DNA from: Empedobacter falsenii
GTDB lineage: Bacteria; Bacteroidota; Bacteroidia; Flavobacteriales; Weeksellaceae
Direction of reading: 5' to 3'
DNA length: 64,000 nucleotides
Assembly (NCBI RefSeq): GCF_013488205.1
Contig: NZ_CP040908.1
Location: 713,501 to 777,500, forward strand
The position numbers were made by a program, and so were the translations under genes. Positions 43,263 through 51,988 of the stretch are shown piece by piece. A model generated the notes under the pieces. It saw nothing but the letters and a program-made list of their open reading frames with translations, made no database searches and was not told where the DNA came from. The first letter of the stretch is position 1, and each line of letters begins with the position of its first letter.

Positions 43263-45387
43263 TTTTTCTAGATTTTAATTCTTTTAGCTTTTCTTCTAAT
43301 AATTGAATTTCTTCATCAATATGATTTGAAGAAGGAAATGCAAGATTAAACATTTCAATTAATTTAAATTTGATGATAGGTTCATCGATTATATCAATCA
43401 TTTTTTTTATCTCTTTTTTTTGTAACTCATCAATTTTTACTTCTACCTTATGTTTTTCATTTTCAGTTATTTTTAAATTTAACAGATGAAGTGTTTTATC
43501 AATTTTTTCTTTTGCAAATTCACCAATTAATCCGTTTGAAATAAAGAAACTATCTGCTAATAACTCGTGAATATTAGCACCAAAAGTTTTTTTTGTATTT
43601 GTTAAACCATCATCAATTTTTGTTGTTGAATCTTTATTTTGATCTAAATAAACAATGTTTTTTGAAGGGATATCTGATAATGTCAGAGGGTCGTGTGTTG
43701 TAAATATTATTTGTATATAATGATTATTTGTAGAGTCTTCAATTAATTTATTTTCAATCTCTACATTTTTAAATTCATCTAATAACAAAGGAAAAGTTGT
43801 ACTTAAAGCATTAATGAATTTTTTCTTCCACAAAGGGTGGTAACCTAGCTCGGGTTCATCTAAGAGAAATAAATAAAATTGTTCCTTTTTATAGTCACTT
43901 CTATTAAGATTTGATTGAATATAATTATGGATATTAGCATAAAACTTTAAAATTGATTTTTCACCTGTTGAAAGTACTTTATTTGGTTCAAAATCTAAAA
44001 ATTTTATCTTTAAAGGTAAGTTCTTTACTGAATCGATTAAGCTATTATAATTATTTACAAAAACATTAAGTATTTCAATAGAATGTATTTGAGTATCAAA
44101 TATTAATTTGTCTTTTTCAATTTTTAAACTATTATCATTTATTATATTTCTTAAATAGTTATAATAATTGTAAATCGCATTCATTTGATTTAAATACATT
44201 TCTGCAAGATTTACAGCATCTATTTCTTTAAATTGCTCTTTAGTAAATTTATGAGCTTGATTGGTTTTATAATAGGTTACTTTTTTAGATATTTCACTAT
44301 AATTACTTAACTCAATTTTACCAAAGCAATCTAATAATGATGTGGTTAATAAATTATCACTATTTGTTAAAAATAACTCTAGAAAACAATTAAGCTTTTC
44401 TTCAAAAGAATTAGCTTCTAAGATCAAGTTGAAATTATAATAGCCTTGAAATGGTGTTCTAGGAAATGTGGTATTAAGTATAAGATAACTTAATATTGTA
44501 ATTTCAAAGTTATTGATAAAATCTTGCTTTTGATGAATAGTTTGTGATGTAGTATTTTTTTTATATTCATCTAAATTCCATAATTCATCAAACATATGAT
44601 TTAATCCATTACTATTTATTATTTGTAAATAATTGATTAAAATATTATTTATTGAATCAGTTAATGTATTATCTTTTATTCTTTGTAAATCTCCGTTTAT
44701 ATAGGTTTTTAAAACATCAACTCTATTTTGGTTTCCTAAATTAGCGTTTGCATAAACATATTTAAAATAATCTTTTTTATGATTTGTTATACTAATATGC
44801 AATTCATCATAAGAAGGGAAGTCATCATAAATTTTTTTGATCTTATGAGAAATAGGATTTGTTAGAAATTTAAGATTATTTGTTGTTTGTTTTAAACTCA
44901 AATCTTCTAATGTATAATTTCCTTCAATGTCATAAACGAATTGCATTGCACTTCTTAAATCAAGATCTGTTTCAGAACTATAAAATATAGTAGAATAACT
45001 TTTTTTAGCTATTTCAATAGGTTTAAAGTATATAGGTAAATATGATTGATTTTCAATTTCATTTAAAATATATATTTGTTCGTTATGTTCAAATATATAT
45101 AAACACTTAATACTCTTTTTGTCTATGCATTCATTTATAACTCTTAATAATGTAGTTTTTCCAATGCCATTTTTACCTACAATAGCACTAATATTAGAAA
45201 TTTCTGGAGCAAAAAAATCAGAAATAAATTCTTGATTCTTTTGTTTTAGTTCTAAATATAAAACATCAGAATTAAATTCTGCCGTGTAAAAATTTTTACC
45301 TCCAAGATTTATAATAAATCCTTGATGATCTTTTCCGAATAAATGTTCAATAGATCCTTTTGGGATATAGAAAGCTGATAAAATCAT
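43255..45387 (-). CDS. ABC/SMC-like ATPase, PtuA-like (Septu)
   Basis: 710 residues. Walker A VGKNGIGKTTLLR (near 70), ABC signature VLSTGEKSILKF (near 465), Walker B YLFLLDEPELGYHP (near 500) and H-loop FTTHDPLTLS (near 565); a C-terminal coiled coil ends EEKLKELKSRKND. This is the AAA_15/21-type layout of PtuA and OLD-related proteins, without a toprim domain, so the nuclease is the HNH partner downstream. First gene of the operon ptuA-ptuB-mcrB-mcrC, divergent from the gene at 45522 across 134 nt of AT-rich DNA. Confidence 0.78.
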   Translation of the reverse strand: MILSAFYIPKGSIEHLFGKDHQGFIINLGGKNFYTAEFNSDVLYLELKQKNQEFISDFFAPEISNISAIVGKNGIGKTTLLRVINECIDKKSIKCLYIFEHNEQIYILNEIENQSYLPIYFKPIEIAKKSYSTIFYSSETDLDLRSAMQFVYDIEGNYTLEDLSLKQTTNNLKFLTNPISHKIKKIYDDFPSYDELHISITNHKKDYFKYVYANANLGNQNRVDVLKTYINGDLQRIKDNTLTDSINNILINYLQIINSNGLNHMFDELWNLDEYKKNTTSQTIHQKQDFINNFEITILSYLILNTTFPRTPFQGYYNFNLILEANSFEEKLNCFLELFLTNSDNLLTTSLLDCFGKIELSNYSEISKKVTYYKTNQAHKFTKEQFKEIDAVNLAEMYLNQMNAIYNYYNYLRNIINDNSLKIEKDKLIFDTQIHSIEILNVFVNNYNSLIDSVKNLPLKIKFLDFEPNKVLSTGEKSILKFYANIHNYIQSNLNRSDYKKEQFYLFLLDEPELGYHPLWKKKFINALSTTFPLLLDEFKNVEIENKLIEDSTNNHYIQIIFTTHDPLTLSDIPSKNIVYLDQNKDSTTKIDDGLTNTKKTFGANIHELLADSFFISNGLIGEFAKEKIDKTLHLLNLKITENEKHKVEVKIDELQKKEIKKMIDIIDEPIIKFKLIEMFNLAFPSSNHIDEEIQLLEEKLKELKSRKND

Positions 45388-45521
45388 TTTTTTAATTTAA
45401 TTAGGTATGTATACTTTATGAGTTCTCATTTTTATTAATAGCTAAAAATATAAATTTAATGTCTAACTATTATAATTAGTTGTTAACTTGTGGTTGAATA
45501 TTAAGTTTATATAATTTAAAG

Positions 45522-47627
45522 ATGGAATTGAATGTTAATTATCAAGAAAAAATAAATGAGAATTTTAAAGTAATAGAAGGTATATCTAGAAAGATTAACT
45601 CTTTAGAATTATTATCATTCTTGGCTTATTTCAATTCTCTACATTCTAAAGATGAATATGAGGATTATAGAAAAGGAAGAAATTATTTTGTTTCTGAAGT
45701 TGTAGCAAATCAATGTTTAAAAAATGAAATTGTTGATAATTCTAATGTAAATGACGAAGATAAACTTAGCTATTATTTTGAAATTCAAGAGGCTACTTTA
45801 AATTATTGTAGTCTAAGAACTTCTAAAGATTTATCAGATAAGTATATTAAAGGAGATTTACTTAATGAAATTAGTTCCAAAATAGAATTAGAAACAAAAA
45901 CGGTTAAAAACCCTGGTCATCCTATTCATCATTTACAGTTTTCAAAAGAATTATATAAACCTTTTAATGATCAAATTTATCAGTCTTTTGGATTTACTTT
46001 ATCAGATATATTATTAATTAGTGATGGCTTATTAGAGTTCTTAACTAAAAGACTTGAAAAACAGAGAAAACAATATAATAATCTCTCAAATTTCTTTACA
46101 AGAGAAACAATTAAATTAAAAAAAGGAAAATCTAAAAAAAAGAATATTATATATAATGATATAGATTTTAGTGATTTGGTCAAAAAAAATGAATCTGAAA
46201 TTAGAGAATATTTTGTAAACTTTTTTAAAATACAATTCTTATATAATGTTGAAAAGTCTTGGGTTTTTAAATTGGAAGAGTTGTCAGAATTCTTAAATAT
46301 AGATATAAGAAATGTTACTTCTTTATTTGATATTTTTTCTATAGGATTTAATTCTTTACCTGATTCTTTAGATATTTTTAATTCTGAAAATATCCTAATA
46401 AAGAAGCCATTCATAAAAAATAAAGATTCTTACTTATTAACTTCAGTTCCTCTTTTAACATGGTGTGCTAGTGAGTTATTTGAAAATTTTTTTAAAAAGA
46501 ATAGTAAGTTATTTGGAAAATTCACAAAGCAAAAACATAATTTTTTGCAAATAACTTCTGAAAAGTATTTTCAAAATATTCTACCTGGAGCTAAACAGTA
46601 TTCGAATATGTTTTATGGTTCAACTGAAAGCAGAATGGAGACTGATGGTATAATAATATTTAATGAATATTTATTTATAATTGAAGCTAAGGCGAATAAA
46701 TTATCTTCTAAAGCAAAATCAGGTCATTATCTGAAGGTAAAAGATCAATTAGAAGATATCTTAATAAGTTCACATAATCAAGCGTTACGTGCCTTAAGTT
46801 ATTTGAAAGAAAAAAAAGAAGTAGAATTTAGTAATAAGCTAAATCAAAAATTAAATTTAAAAATTTCTGATTATAAAGAGGTTTATTTGGTTTCATTAAC
46901 ATTGGAGCAATTTGGGAATATCGTTCCTATTATTAAAAATAATGATAATGAAGATTTTTTTGAAAAATCAAATTTTCCATGGGTAATAAGTTTGTATGAT
47001 TTAGTTATTATAAATGATTTGTTTGAAACTCCTTCATTGTTTTTTAAATACTTAGATTTTAGAAATTCTTATTTAAAATATTCTAATACTTATATTTTTG
47101 AAGAATTAGATTTAATAGGTTATTTCTTGAAAGGTCTAGGAGGTAATATACTAAATTTATTGGAAAATAAAGATTTTAGTTATTTTCAATTTTCACCAGA
47201 AACAGATTTTATAAATGATTATTATTTTCAAATTCAAAAGGGAATTTTAAATATAAATAAACCTTCTTATTTTAAGAATAAGATTTTTAAAGAATTAATT
47301 ACCAAAATAGATATGTCTAATCTTAATTATTCCATAGAGACTTCATTATATTTATTAAGTTTTAATCCTAAATCAATTTTTGATTTAACCCAGAAATATA
47401 AAAAAACAATAGATCAATTTAAAATAGATAAAAAATTACATGATTGTTCAATTTATACTCAAAATGAAGGTGGTTTTGGATTTACTTATATGATTGATTC
47501 ATGTGAAGACAATTTGTTAGAAGTTTTAGAAAATTATATAAAATATAAAAAATCACAATTTAATTCAAAAGTATGGATTGGAATAGGAGAAATTAATAGC
47601 CAAATAAAATTTATCATAAAAATATAA
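45522..47627 (+). CDS. Large PD-(D/E)XK-like nuclease candidate, 701 aa
   Basis: I do not recognise the whole protein. It is mostly helical and Asn/Lys-rich. Near residues 372-390 METDGIIIFNEYLFIIEAKA has the D...ExK spacing and beta-beta shape of a PD-(D/E)XK nuclease (Asp near 375, Glu 388, Lys 390), as in restriction enzymes and NERD-type domains; a Ser/Tyr-rich GSTES precedes it. No signal or membrane segments. It lies in a defence island, divergent from the Septu-McrBC operon and followed by a repeat-type protein at 60 nt. Confidence 0.6.
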   Translation: MELNVNYQEKINENFKVIEGISRKINSLELLSFLAYFNSLHSKDEYEDYRKGRNYFVSEVVANQCLKNEIVDNSNVNDEDKLSYYFEIQEATLNYCSLRTSKDLSDKYIKGDLLNEISSKIELETKTVKNPGHPIHHLQFSKELYKPFNDQIYQSFGFTLSDILLISDGLLEFLTKRLEKQRKQYNNLSNFFTRETIKLKKGKSKKKNIIYNDIDFSDLVKKNESEIREYFVNFFKIQFLYNVEKSWVFKLEELSEFLNIDIRNVTSLFDIFSIGFNSLPDSLDIFNSENILIKKPFIKNKDSYLLTSVPLLTWCASELFENFFKKNSKLFGKFTKQKHNFLQITSEKYFQNILPGAKQYSNMFYGSTESRMETDGIIIFNEYLFIIEAKANKLSSKAKSGHYLKVKDQLEDILISSHNQALRALSYLKEKKEVEFSNKLNQKLNLKISDYKEVYLVSLTLEQFGNIVPIIKNNDNEDFFEKSNFPWVISLYDLVIINDLFETPSLFFKYLDFRNSYLKYSNTYIFEELDLIGYFLKGLGGNILNLLENKDFSYFQFSPETDFINDYYFQIQKGILNINKPSYFKNKIFKELITKIDMSNLNYSIETSLYLLSFNPKSIFDLTQKYKKTIDQFKIDKKLHDCSIYTQNEGGFGFTYMIDSCEDNLLEVLENYIKYKKSQFNSKVWIGIGEINSQIKFIIKI

Positions 47628-47687
47628 TTTTATTTATGATTCATAGTTCATAATAATGAAAAATAAGTAGCTTAAATATTTTATTCT

Positions 47688-48509
47688 ATGTTAAGAGAAA
47701 ATCAGATGCTAAATAAGTTAAATGTTTTTTTAGGCATAACTGAAATTAATAATGAAAAACCTAATGAAATAAATTTAATTTTAGGGAGTATTTATGAGTT
47801 TTCAAGAGAATTAAATTTAATAGATGCCTTAAATAAAGGTATTGAAATATCTTCTTTAGTTGATTTAAATAAATACTCAGATGAAGATAAAATGACATTT
47901 TATTATAACTTGTCAAATGCTTGGTCTTATAAAAAAATGATGTTTCAGGAATTAAATACCTCTTTATATTGGGATTTTGAAAGTGAAGAATTAGTTCAGG
48001 AAATTTTGAACTGTAGAAAAGCTTTATATTATTCAAATTATTCAAATAATATAAATAGAAAATGTGAAATTTTAACTAATCTCGGAAATAATTTATCACA
48101 TTTAGGTAGATTTTCAGAAGCGGTAGAATGCTGGTGTTTAGCTATAAATCTTAAAGATAATTTTCCAATGGCAATAGGAAATTTAGGATTTGGTTTATTC
48201 CATTATGCTCAAGTTCTTTATGATGATCACCATAGAGCATTTTTTTTAAAAGAATCTAACAATTTTTTGAAAAAAGCAATTAAGTTAGACGGTATTTATC
48301 CTGAGGCTAAAACTGATTTTTTACGTATATTATCAGTAATAGAGAGTAAAGTGGATATTACATTTTTAAATAATAAAAATGATTTTGAAGATGTTTCTAT
48401 AGGGGATAGTTTAGAAGAAAAGGAATATCGTAAATGGAGTTTAGAAAATAAATTATTTTTAAATCCTTTAAATGATATTTTTCAGAATAACATAGTTGCT
48501 CATGTGTAA
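47688..48509 (+). CDS. TPR-like repeat protein, partner of the 45522 nuclease candidate
   Basis: 273 residues. One good TPR-like unit (CEILTNLGNNLSHLGRFSEAVECWCLAINL) and further helical pairs (FPMAIGNLGFGLFHYAQVLY; ESNNFLKKAIKLDGIYPEAK) indicate a solenoid of helical repeats. It is on the same strand, 60 nt after the nuclease candidate, so probably co-transcribed. Repeat proteins next to nucleases are often sensors or regulators in defence systems; that role is inferred. Its stop codon lies about 5 nt from the IS end, so the 3' end may have been altered. Confidence 0.6.
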   Translation: MLRENQMLNKLNVFLGITEINNEKPNEINLILGSIYEFSRELNLIDALNKGIEISSLVDLNKYSDEDKMTFYYNLSNAWSYKKMMFQELNTSLYWDFESEELVQEILNCRKALYYSNYSNNINRKCEILTNLGNNLSHLGRFSEAVECWCLAINLKDNFPMAIGNLGFGLFHYAQVLYDDHHRAFFLKESNNFLKKAIKLDGIYPEAKTDFLRILSVIESKVDITFLNNKNDFEDVSIGDSLEEKEYRKWSLENKLFLNPLNDIFQNNIVAHV

Positions 48510-48580
48510 ATCGTCAGCAAAAAGTGGACATCTAAGACCTAAAATTTAAGATAGTGTTTTTAAAAGCATTAATTTTAATT

Positions 48581-48934
48581 ATGGCAAATTCAAAAAAGAA
48601 AACTCCTGAAAAATTTGTAAAAGATATTCGTCAAAACACAAGACGAATATTTACAGCGGAACAAAAGATTTTAATTGTGATGGAAGCCTTACGTGCTGAG
48701 ATTTCAGTAGCTGAACTTTGTCGCAAATATGCTATTTCACAATCTCAATTTTATAAGTGGAACAAAGAGTTTTTAGAAGCTGGTAAAAAGCGATTATCTG
48801 GTGATATTACACGTGAAGCAACAAGTGATGAAGTTTCTGATCTCCGCAAAGAAAATTTACAATTAAAAGAGATTGTAGCCGATTTAGTTGTGCGTTATGA
48901 TATCGTAAAAAAAACCTTGGATTCGTTGGATTAA
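48581..48934 (+). CDS. IS3-family transposase OrfA
   Basis: About 117 residues from MANSKKKTPEKF (48581). HTH of the InsE/InsJ kind (ISVAELCRKYAISQSQFYKW) followed by a leucine-zipper coiled coil (SDLRKENLQLKEIVADLVVR). It binds the IS ends. OrfB starts 20 nt downstream rather than overlapping, so the usual -1 frameshift fusion is not evident. Confidence 0.9.
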   Translation: MANSKKKTPEKFVKDIRQNTRRIFTAEQKILIVMEALRAEISVAELCRKYAISQSQFYKWNKEFLEAGKKRLSGDITREATSDEVSDLRKENLQLKEIVADLVVRYDIVKKTLDSLD

Positions 48935-48954
48935 TCAATAAATTTAAGAAATAT

Positions 48955-49938
48955 ATGCGATTATCAGCAAGTGAAAAATATGAAATAATTCAGACTGTAA
49001 CTCGTTCAGAAATTGGAGTTAAACGTACTTTAGAGGAATTTGGAATAGCACGAAGTACATTTTACAAATGGTATTCAAATTATCTAGAAAATGGATTTGA
49101 GGGTTTAGAATCTAAACGTTATTCAATGCATCGAAAATGGAATAGTATTCCTGAATCTCAGAAAGATTTAATTGTAGAATTAGCTTTGGATTATCCTGAA
49201 TTATCTGCTAGAGAACTGGCTTTTAAAATGACCGATGAATTAGGGATTTATATATCGGAATCGAGTGTTTATCGGATATTGAAGCAACGAGATTTAATTC
49301 CAGCGCCCAATCACATTCTGATTTCAGCAGCGAATGAATTTAAAGATAAAACGAATTTTGTTCATCAAATGTGGCAAACAGATTTTACTTATTTTAAAAT
49401 TATTGGATGGGGATGGTATTATTTGAGCACGATTTTAGACGATTACAGCCGATATATTATTCATTGGGAATTATGCAGTTCAATGAAAGCTGAAGATGTG
49501 AAAAGAACTGTAAAAACAGCTATTGAAAAAGCGAAATTAAAAACGAAACAGAAACCAAAATTATTATCTGATAATGGACCTTGTTATGTATCAAGTGAGT
49601 TAAAAGATTACTTGAAAAATACTCAAAAAATGAAACATGTTAGAGGAAAGCCTCTGCATCCTCAAACGCAAGGGAAAATCGAAAGGTACCACAGAACGAT
49701 GAAAAATGTAGTAAAACTGGATCATTATTACCATCCTGATGAGCTGATTGAAGCCTTAAATAAGTTTGTAGAAAACTATAACAATTGCAGGTATCATGAG
49801 GCTTTGAACAACCTTACACCTTCAGATGTATATTTTGGTAGAGCAGATAAAATTTTAGAACAAAGAGCAATTATTAAACGGCAAACGATTGCCAAAAGAA
49901 GGCAATTGTATTTTCAAGAAAAAATAATAAATTTATAA
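48955..49938 (+). CDS. IS3-family DDE transposase OrfB
   Basis: 327 residues. An N-terminal HTH (GVKRTLEEFGIARSTFYKWY), an HTH_21-like linker (ELSARELAFKMTDELGIYIS), then the rve integrase core: MWQTDFTYF (first Asp), LLSDNGPCYVS (second Asp) and PLHPQTQGKIERYHRTMK (Glu). All three catalytic residues are present, so the transposase looks functional. Confidence 0.92.
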   Translation: MRLSASEKYEIIQTVTRSEIGVKRTLEEFGIARSTFYKWYSNYLENGFEGLESKRYSMHRKWNSIPESQKDLIVELALDYPELSARELAFKMTDELGIYISESSVYRILKQRDLIPAPNHILISAANEFKDKTNFVHQMWQTDFTYFKIIGWGWYYLSTILDDYSRYIIHWELCSSMKAEDVKRTVKTAIEKAKLKTKQKPKLLSDNGPCYVSSELKDYLKNTQKMKHVRGKPLHPQTQGKIERYHRTMKNVVKLDHYYHPDELIEALNKFVENYNNCRYHEALNNLTPSDVYFGRADKILEQRAIIKRQTIAKRRQLYFQEKIINL

Positions 49939-49977
49939 ACCAAACCCTCTCTTAATTTTTAGAAAGAGGTGTCCCAT

Positions 49978-50436
49978 TTATTTTGACAACGTACATCTAA
50001 TATCGTCTTTTTTATATCCTTCCAAAATGTTATAAATTTCGTTATTATCAATTACTTTATAAATTTCGTTATTTTTAAAATCAGTTTGATTCGTTATTTT
50101 TTTAAAATCTTCAATAGATATTAATTTATAATAAAAAAGATTAATATTAATACTGTCCTCTGGATTAATAATTTTATCATAAATTATATAACCTGTTTGA
50201 TTATTATTATGAGGATGATTATAATAATTAATATCAATAAATTTTATTTTTTTACTACTTTTTAATAAATATGTTTTAGGTATAGTAAAGGATGTAAACA
50301 GACTATCTGTTTTAGGTTTTAATCCTATTACTTCTATCTTTATTAATTCTGAATTTTTTACTTCTTCTAATGTATCTACACTTTGCCCTTTACAACTAAA
50401 AAGAATTAAAATCAGGAGTAATGCTATTTGTTTCAT
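49978..50436 (-). CDS. Lipoprotein, candidate T6SS immunity protein with IS-altered C-terminus
   Basis: 152 residues. Lipobox LLLILILFSC-KGQS, then a short beta-rich domain (KSSKKIKFIDINYYNHPHNN). Its start overlaps the stop of the upstream candidate effector gene by 4 nt. The last codons and the stop (LSK-stop) are supplied by the terminal repeat of the IS, so the natural C-terminus after DDIRCT has been replaced. A lipoprotein coupled to a T6SS effector gene is the usual form of an immunity protein to a periplasm-acting toxin; this is inferred. Confidence 0.6.
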   Translation of the reverse strand: MKQIALLLILILFSCKGQSVDTLEEVKNSELIKIEVIGLKPKTDSLFTSFTIPKTYLLKSSKKIKFIDINYYNHPHNNNQTGYIIYDKIINPEDSININLFYYKLISIEDFKKITNQTDFKNNEIYKVIDNNEIYNILEGYKKDDIRCTLSK

Positions 50437-51986
50437 TTTTCAGGTTGTATTATAATACTTTCTATTATAAAAATATCATCATTAATTAATTCATCTCTTT
50501 GTTTTCTTATGATTAGAGAATACTTTGTTTCGTTAATTTCTTGACCTTGAATTTTTTTTTCATAAATGGCATAGTCATCATTTATTCTAATTTTTTCTAA
50601 ATCAATAATATTCTTTATTTCTCCTTTCAACAATTTATCAATAGTTATCTGCGGAACATCTTTTATAAACTCATAATCTTTATAATCTGTTTCTCTACCA
50701 AAATGCAACAAATTCCTTACTTGTGTTAGTCCACTTCTTTTGGCATTTTCTAGTTTTATTATTTTCAGTTCTTCGTACATATCGTCGAACTCTTTTACAA
50801 TATCCATCGATATCCATTCTAGTACAGCAAAACCAAATGCCAAAGGAGCAGAAATAGGAATCATGCCTACAAAAGAAGAAAGGCTTGGTTTATTGAACTC
50901 TCCATTTTCACTGATTACAGGTATCATTTCTTTCATTTCTGTAAGCAATTGATAAGAGCCATAAACTAAATTAGCATTTCTTCCGTATTTCAAAACTTTA
51001 TTGATAGAATTATATGAAATTATGCCTTTATAAGATTGATCAAGTTTTATTGTCTTTAAAGTTTCTTCTATGTAAACCATTTTGATTGGCTTTGTTGTTT
51101 TATAAAAATGTTCTACTTCATTGACTGTGAAATTTTTAAAATTATGTGCTCTTGTACTAAAGTCTATTCCTTCTGTAAATACTTGTTTCTTAAATAAATT
51201 AACTCCTTCTATTGAATTAAAAAATGTGGTTGTTTTTATTTTAACAGCTGCAAACTTTTTAAATGATATATCATCTTTATCAATTGCAAAAAGTATAAAC
51301 TCGCCTAAATGATTAAATATTTCTGGAAAATTGTATTGATTTTCCACTGAAAATGGTTTTATAAACAAATTTTGTTCAGAACGTTTTACCTTCAGATAAT
51401 CTCCAAAACTATTAGGTAAATGAACATTCTCTTGGTCATCGTAACCACATTTAAAATATAATTCCAAATCACCCCCTTCTTCATTAAAATACAATGTTTC
51501 TTCGTTAAACAAATTATTCAAACCCCAATCTAAAGAAATTTCTATATATCCTTTTCCTTCTTTATCCAACTGCATAGTTGTTATTTCATTGTTTCCTCGC
51601 ATTATTCGGATATGATCGTCTGTAGAATAATTAGCTAATCCAAAAGTCAAAGGAATAGGAATAGAATAATCATGTTCATACAAGGCTATCATAATATTTT
51701 TTCCTTCAGGTTTTTCTATATTTTGTGTTTGTACATGAAAACGAACTACATTTAGTATTTTAGCTTCTTTAATAGGTTTATCCTCTTTATCTGTCCACCA
51801 ACCTTTTACAAAATATTTATTTGGCGGTGGTGGATCTTTTGGAGTTCCAAAATTAGTACCTCCATCTGCTGTAAAGTAACTTCCGTTATTAGCATATGCA
51901 GAAAAATCATTTGTATAAACTTCCCATTTTTCGCATTCTATAGAGTTAGTTCCTTTAACAATTCGTGTAATTTTTCCTCCTGCCAT
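50433..51986 (-). CDS. Candidate T6SS effector (VgrG-linked), 517 aa
   Basis: It starts MAGGKITRIVKGTNSIECEK, then YTNDFSAYANNGSYFTADGG and a proline bridge DPPPPNKYFVKGWW, an N-terminal delivery-type region I associate with effectors encoded after vgrG in Bacteroidota T6SS. The middle is a beta-rich domain (VVRFHVQTQNIEKPEGKNIM). One hydrophobic hairpin (SSFVGMIPISAPLAFGFAVL) suggests membrane contact. The C-terminal ~100 residues end in a beta strand pair (YSLIIRKQRDELINDDIFII). No catalytic motif recognised. It starts 2 nt after the vgrG stop and overlaps the lipoprotein gene by 4 nt. Confidence 0.65.
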   Translation of the reverse strand: MAGGKITRIVKGTNSIECEKWEVYTNDFSAYANNGSYFTADGGTNFGTPKDPPPPNKYFVKGWWTDKEDKPIKEAKILNVVRFHVQTQNIEKPEGKNIMIALYEHDYSIPIPLTFGLANYSTDDHIRIMRGNNEITTMQLDKEGKGYIEISLDWGLNNLFNEETLYFNEEGGDLELYFKCGYDDQENVHLPNSFGDYLKVKRSEQNLFIKPFSVENQYNFPEIFNHLGEFILFAIDKDDISFKKFAAVKIKTTTFFNSIEGVNLFKKQVFTEGIDFSTRAHNFKNFTVNEVEHFYKTTKPIKMVYIEETLKTIKLDQSYKGIISYNSINKVLKYGRNANLVYGSYQLLTEMKEMIPVISENGEFNKPSLSSFVGMIPISAPLAFGFAVLEWISMDIVKEFDDMYEELKIIKLENAKRSGLTQVRNLLHFGRETDYKDYEFIKDVPQITIDKLLKGEIKNIIDLEKIRINDDYAIYEKKIQGQEINETKYSLIIRKQRDELINDDIFIIESIIIQPEK

Positions 51987-51988
51987 AA

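Larger units (their letters stand above)
48514..49986 (+). mobile_element. IS3-family insertion sequence
   Basis: Terminal inverted repeats: left TCAGCAAAAAGTGGACATCT (48514-48533) and right, read on the minus strand, TCAAAATAAATGGGACACCT (49967-49986), 14 of 20 positions alike. It contains OrfA and OrfB. No clear target duplication is visible at the two junctions, so one end may have been rearranged or the target repeat is very short. Confidence 0.75.

Noticed and set aside
43255-45387. OLD/Gabija-type nuclease
   Set aside because: No toprim acidic motifs in the C-terminal part and no UvrD-like helicase partner; the partner is an HNH gene instead.
45980-46414. Minus-strand 144-codon ORF inside the nuclease candidate
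   Set aside because: Lies fully inside a long coding gene on the other strand and has the Phe/Leu/Ser-rich look of a shadow frame in AT-rich DNA.
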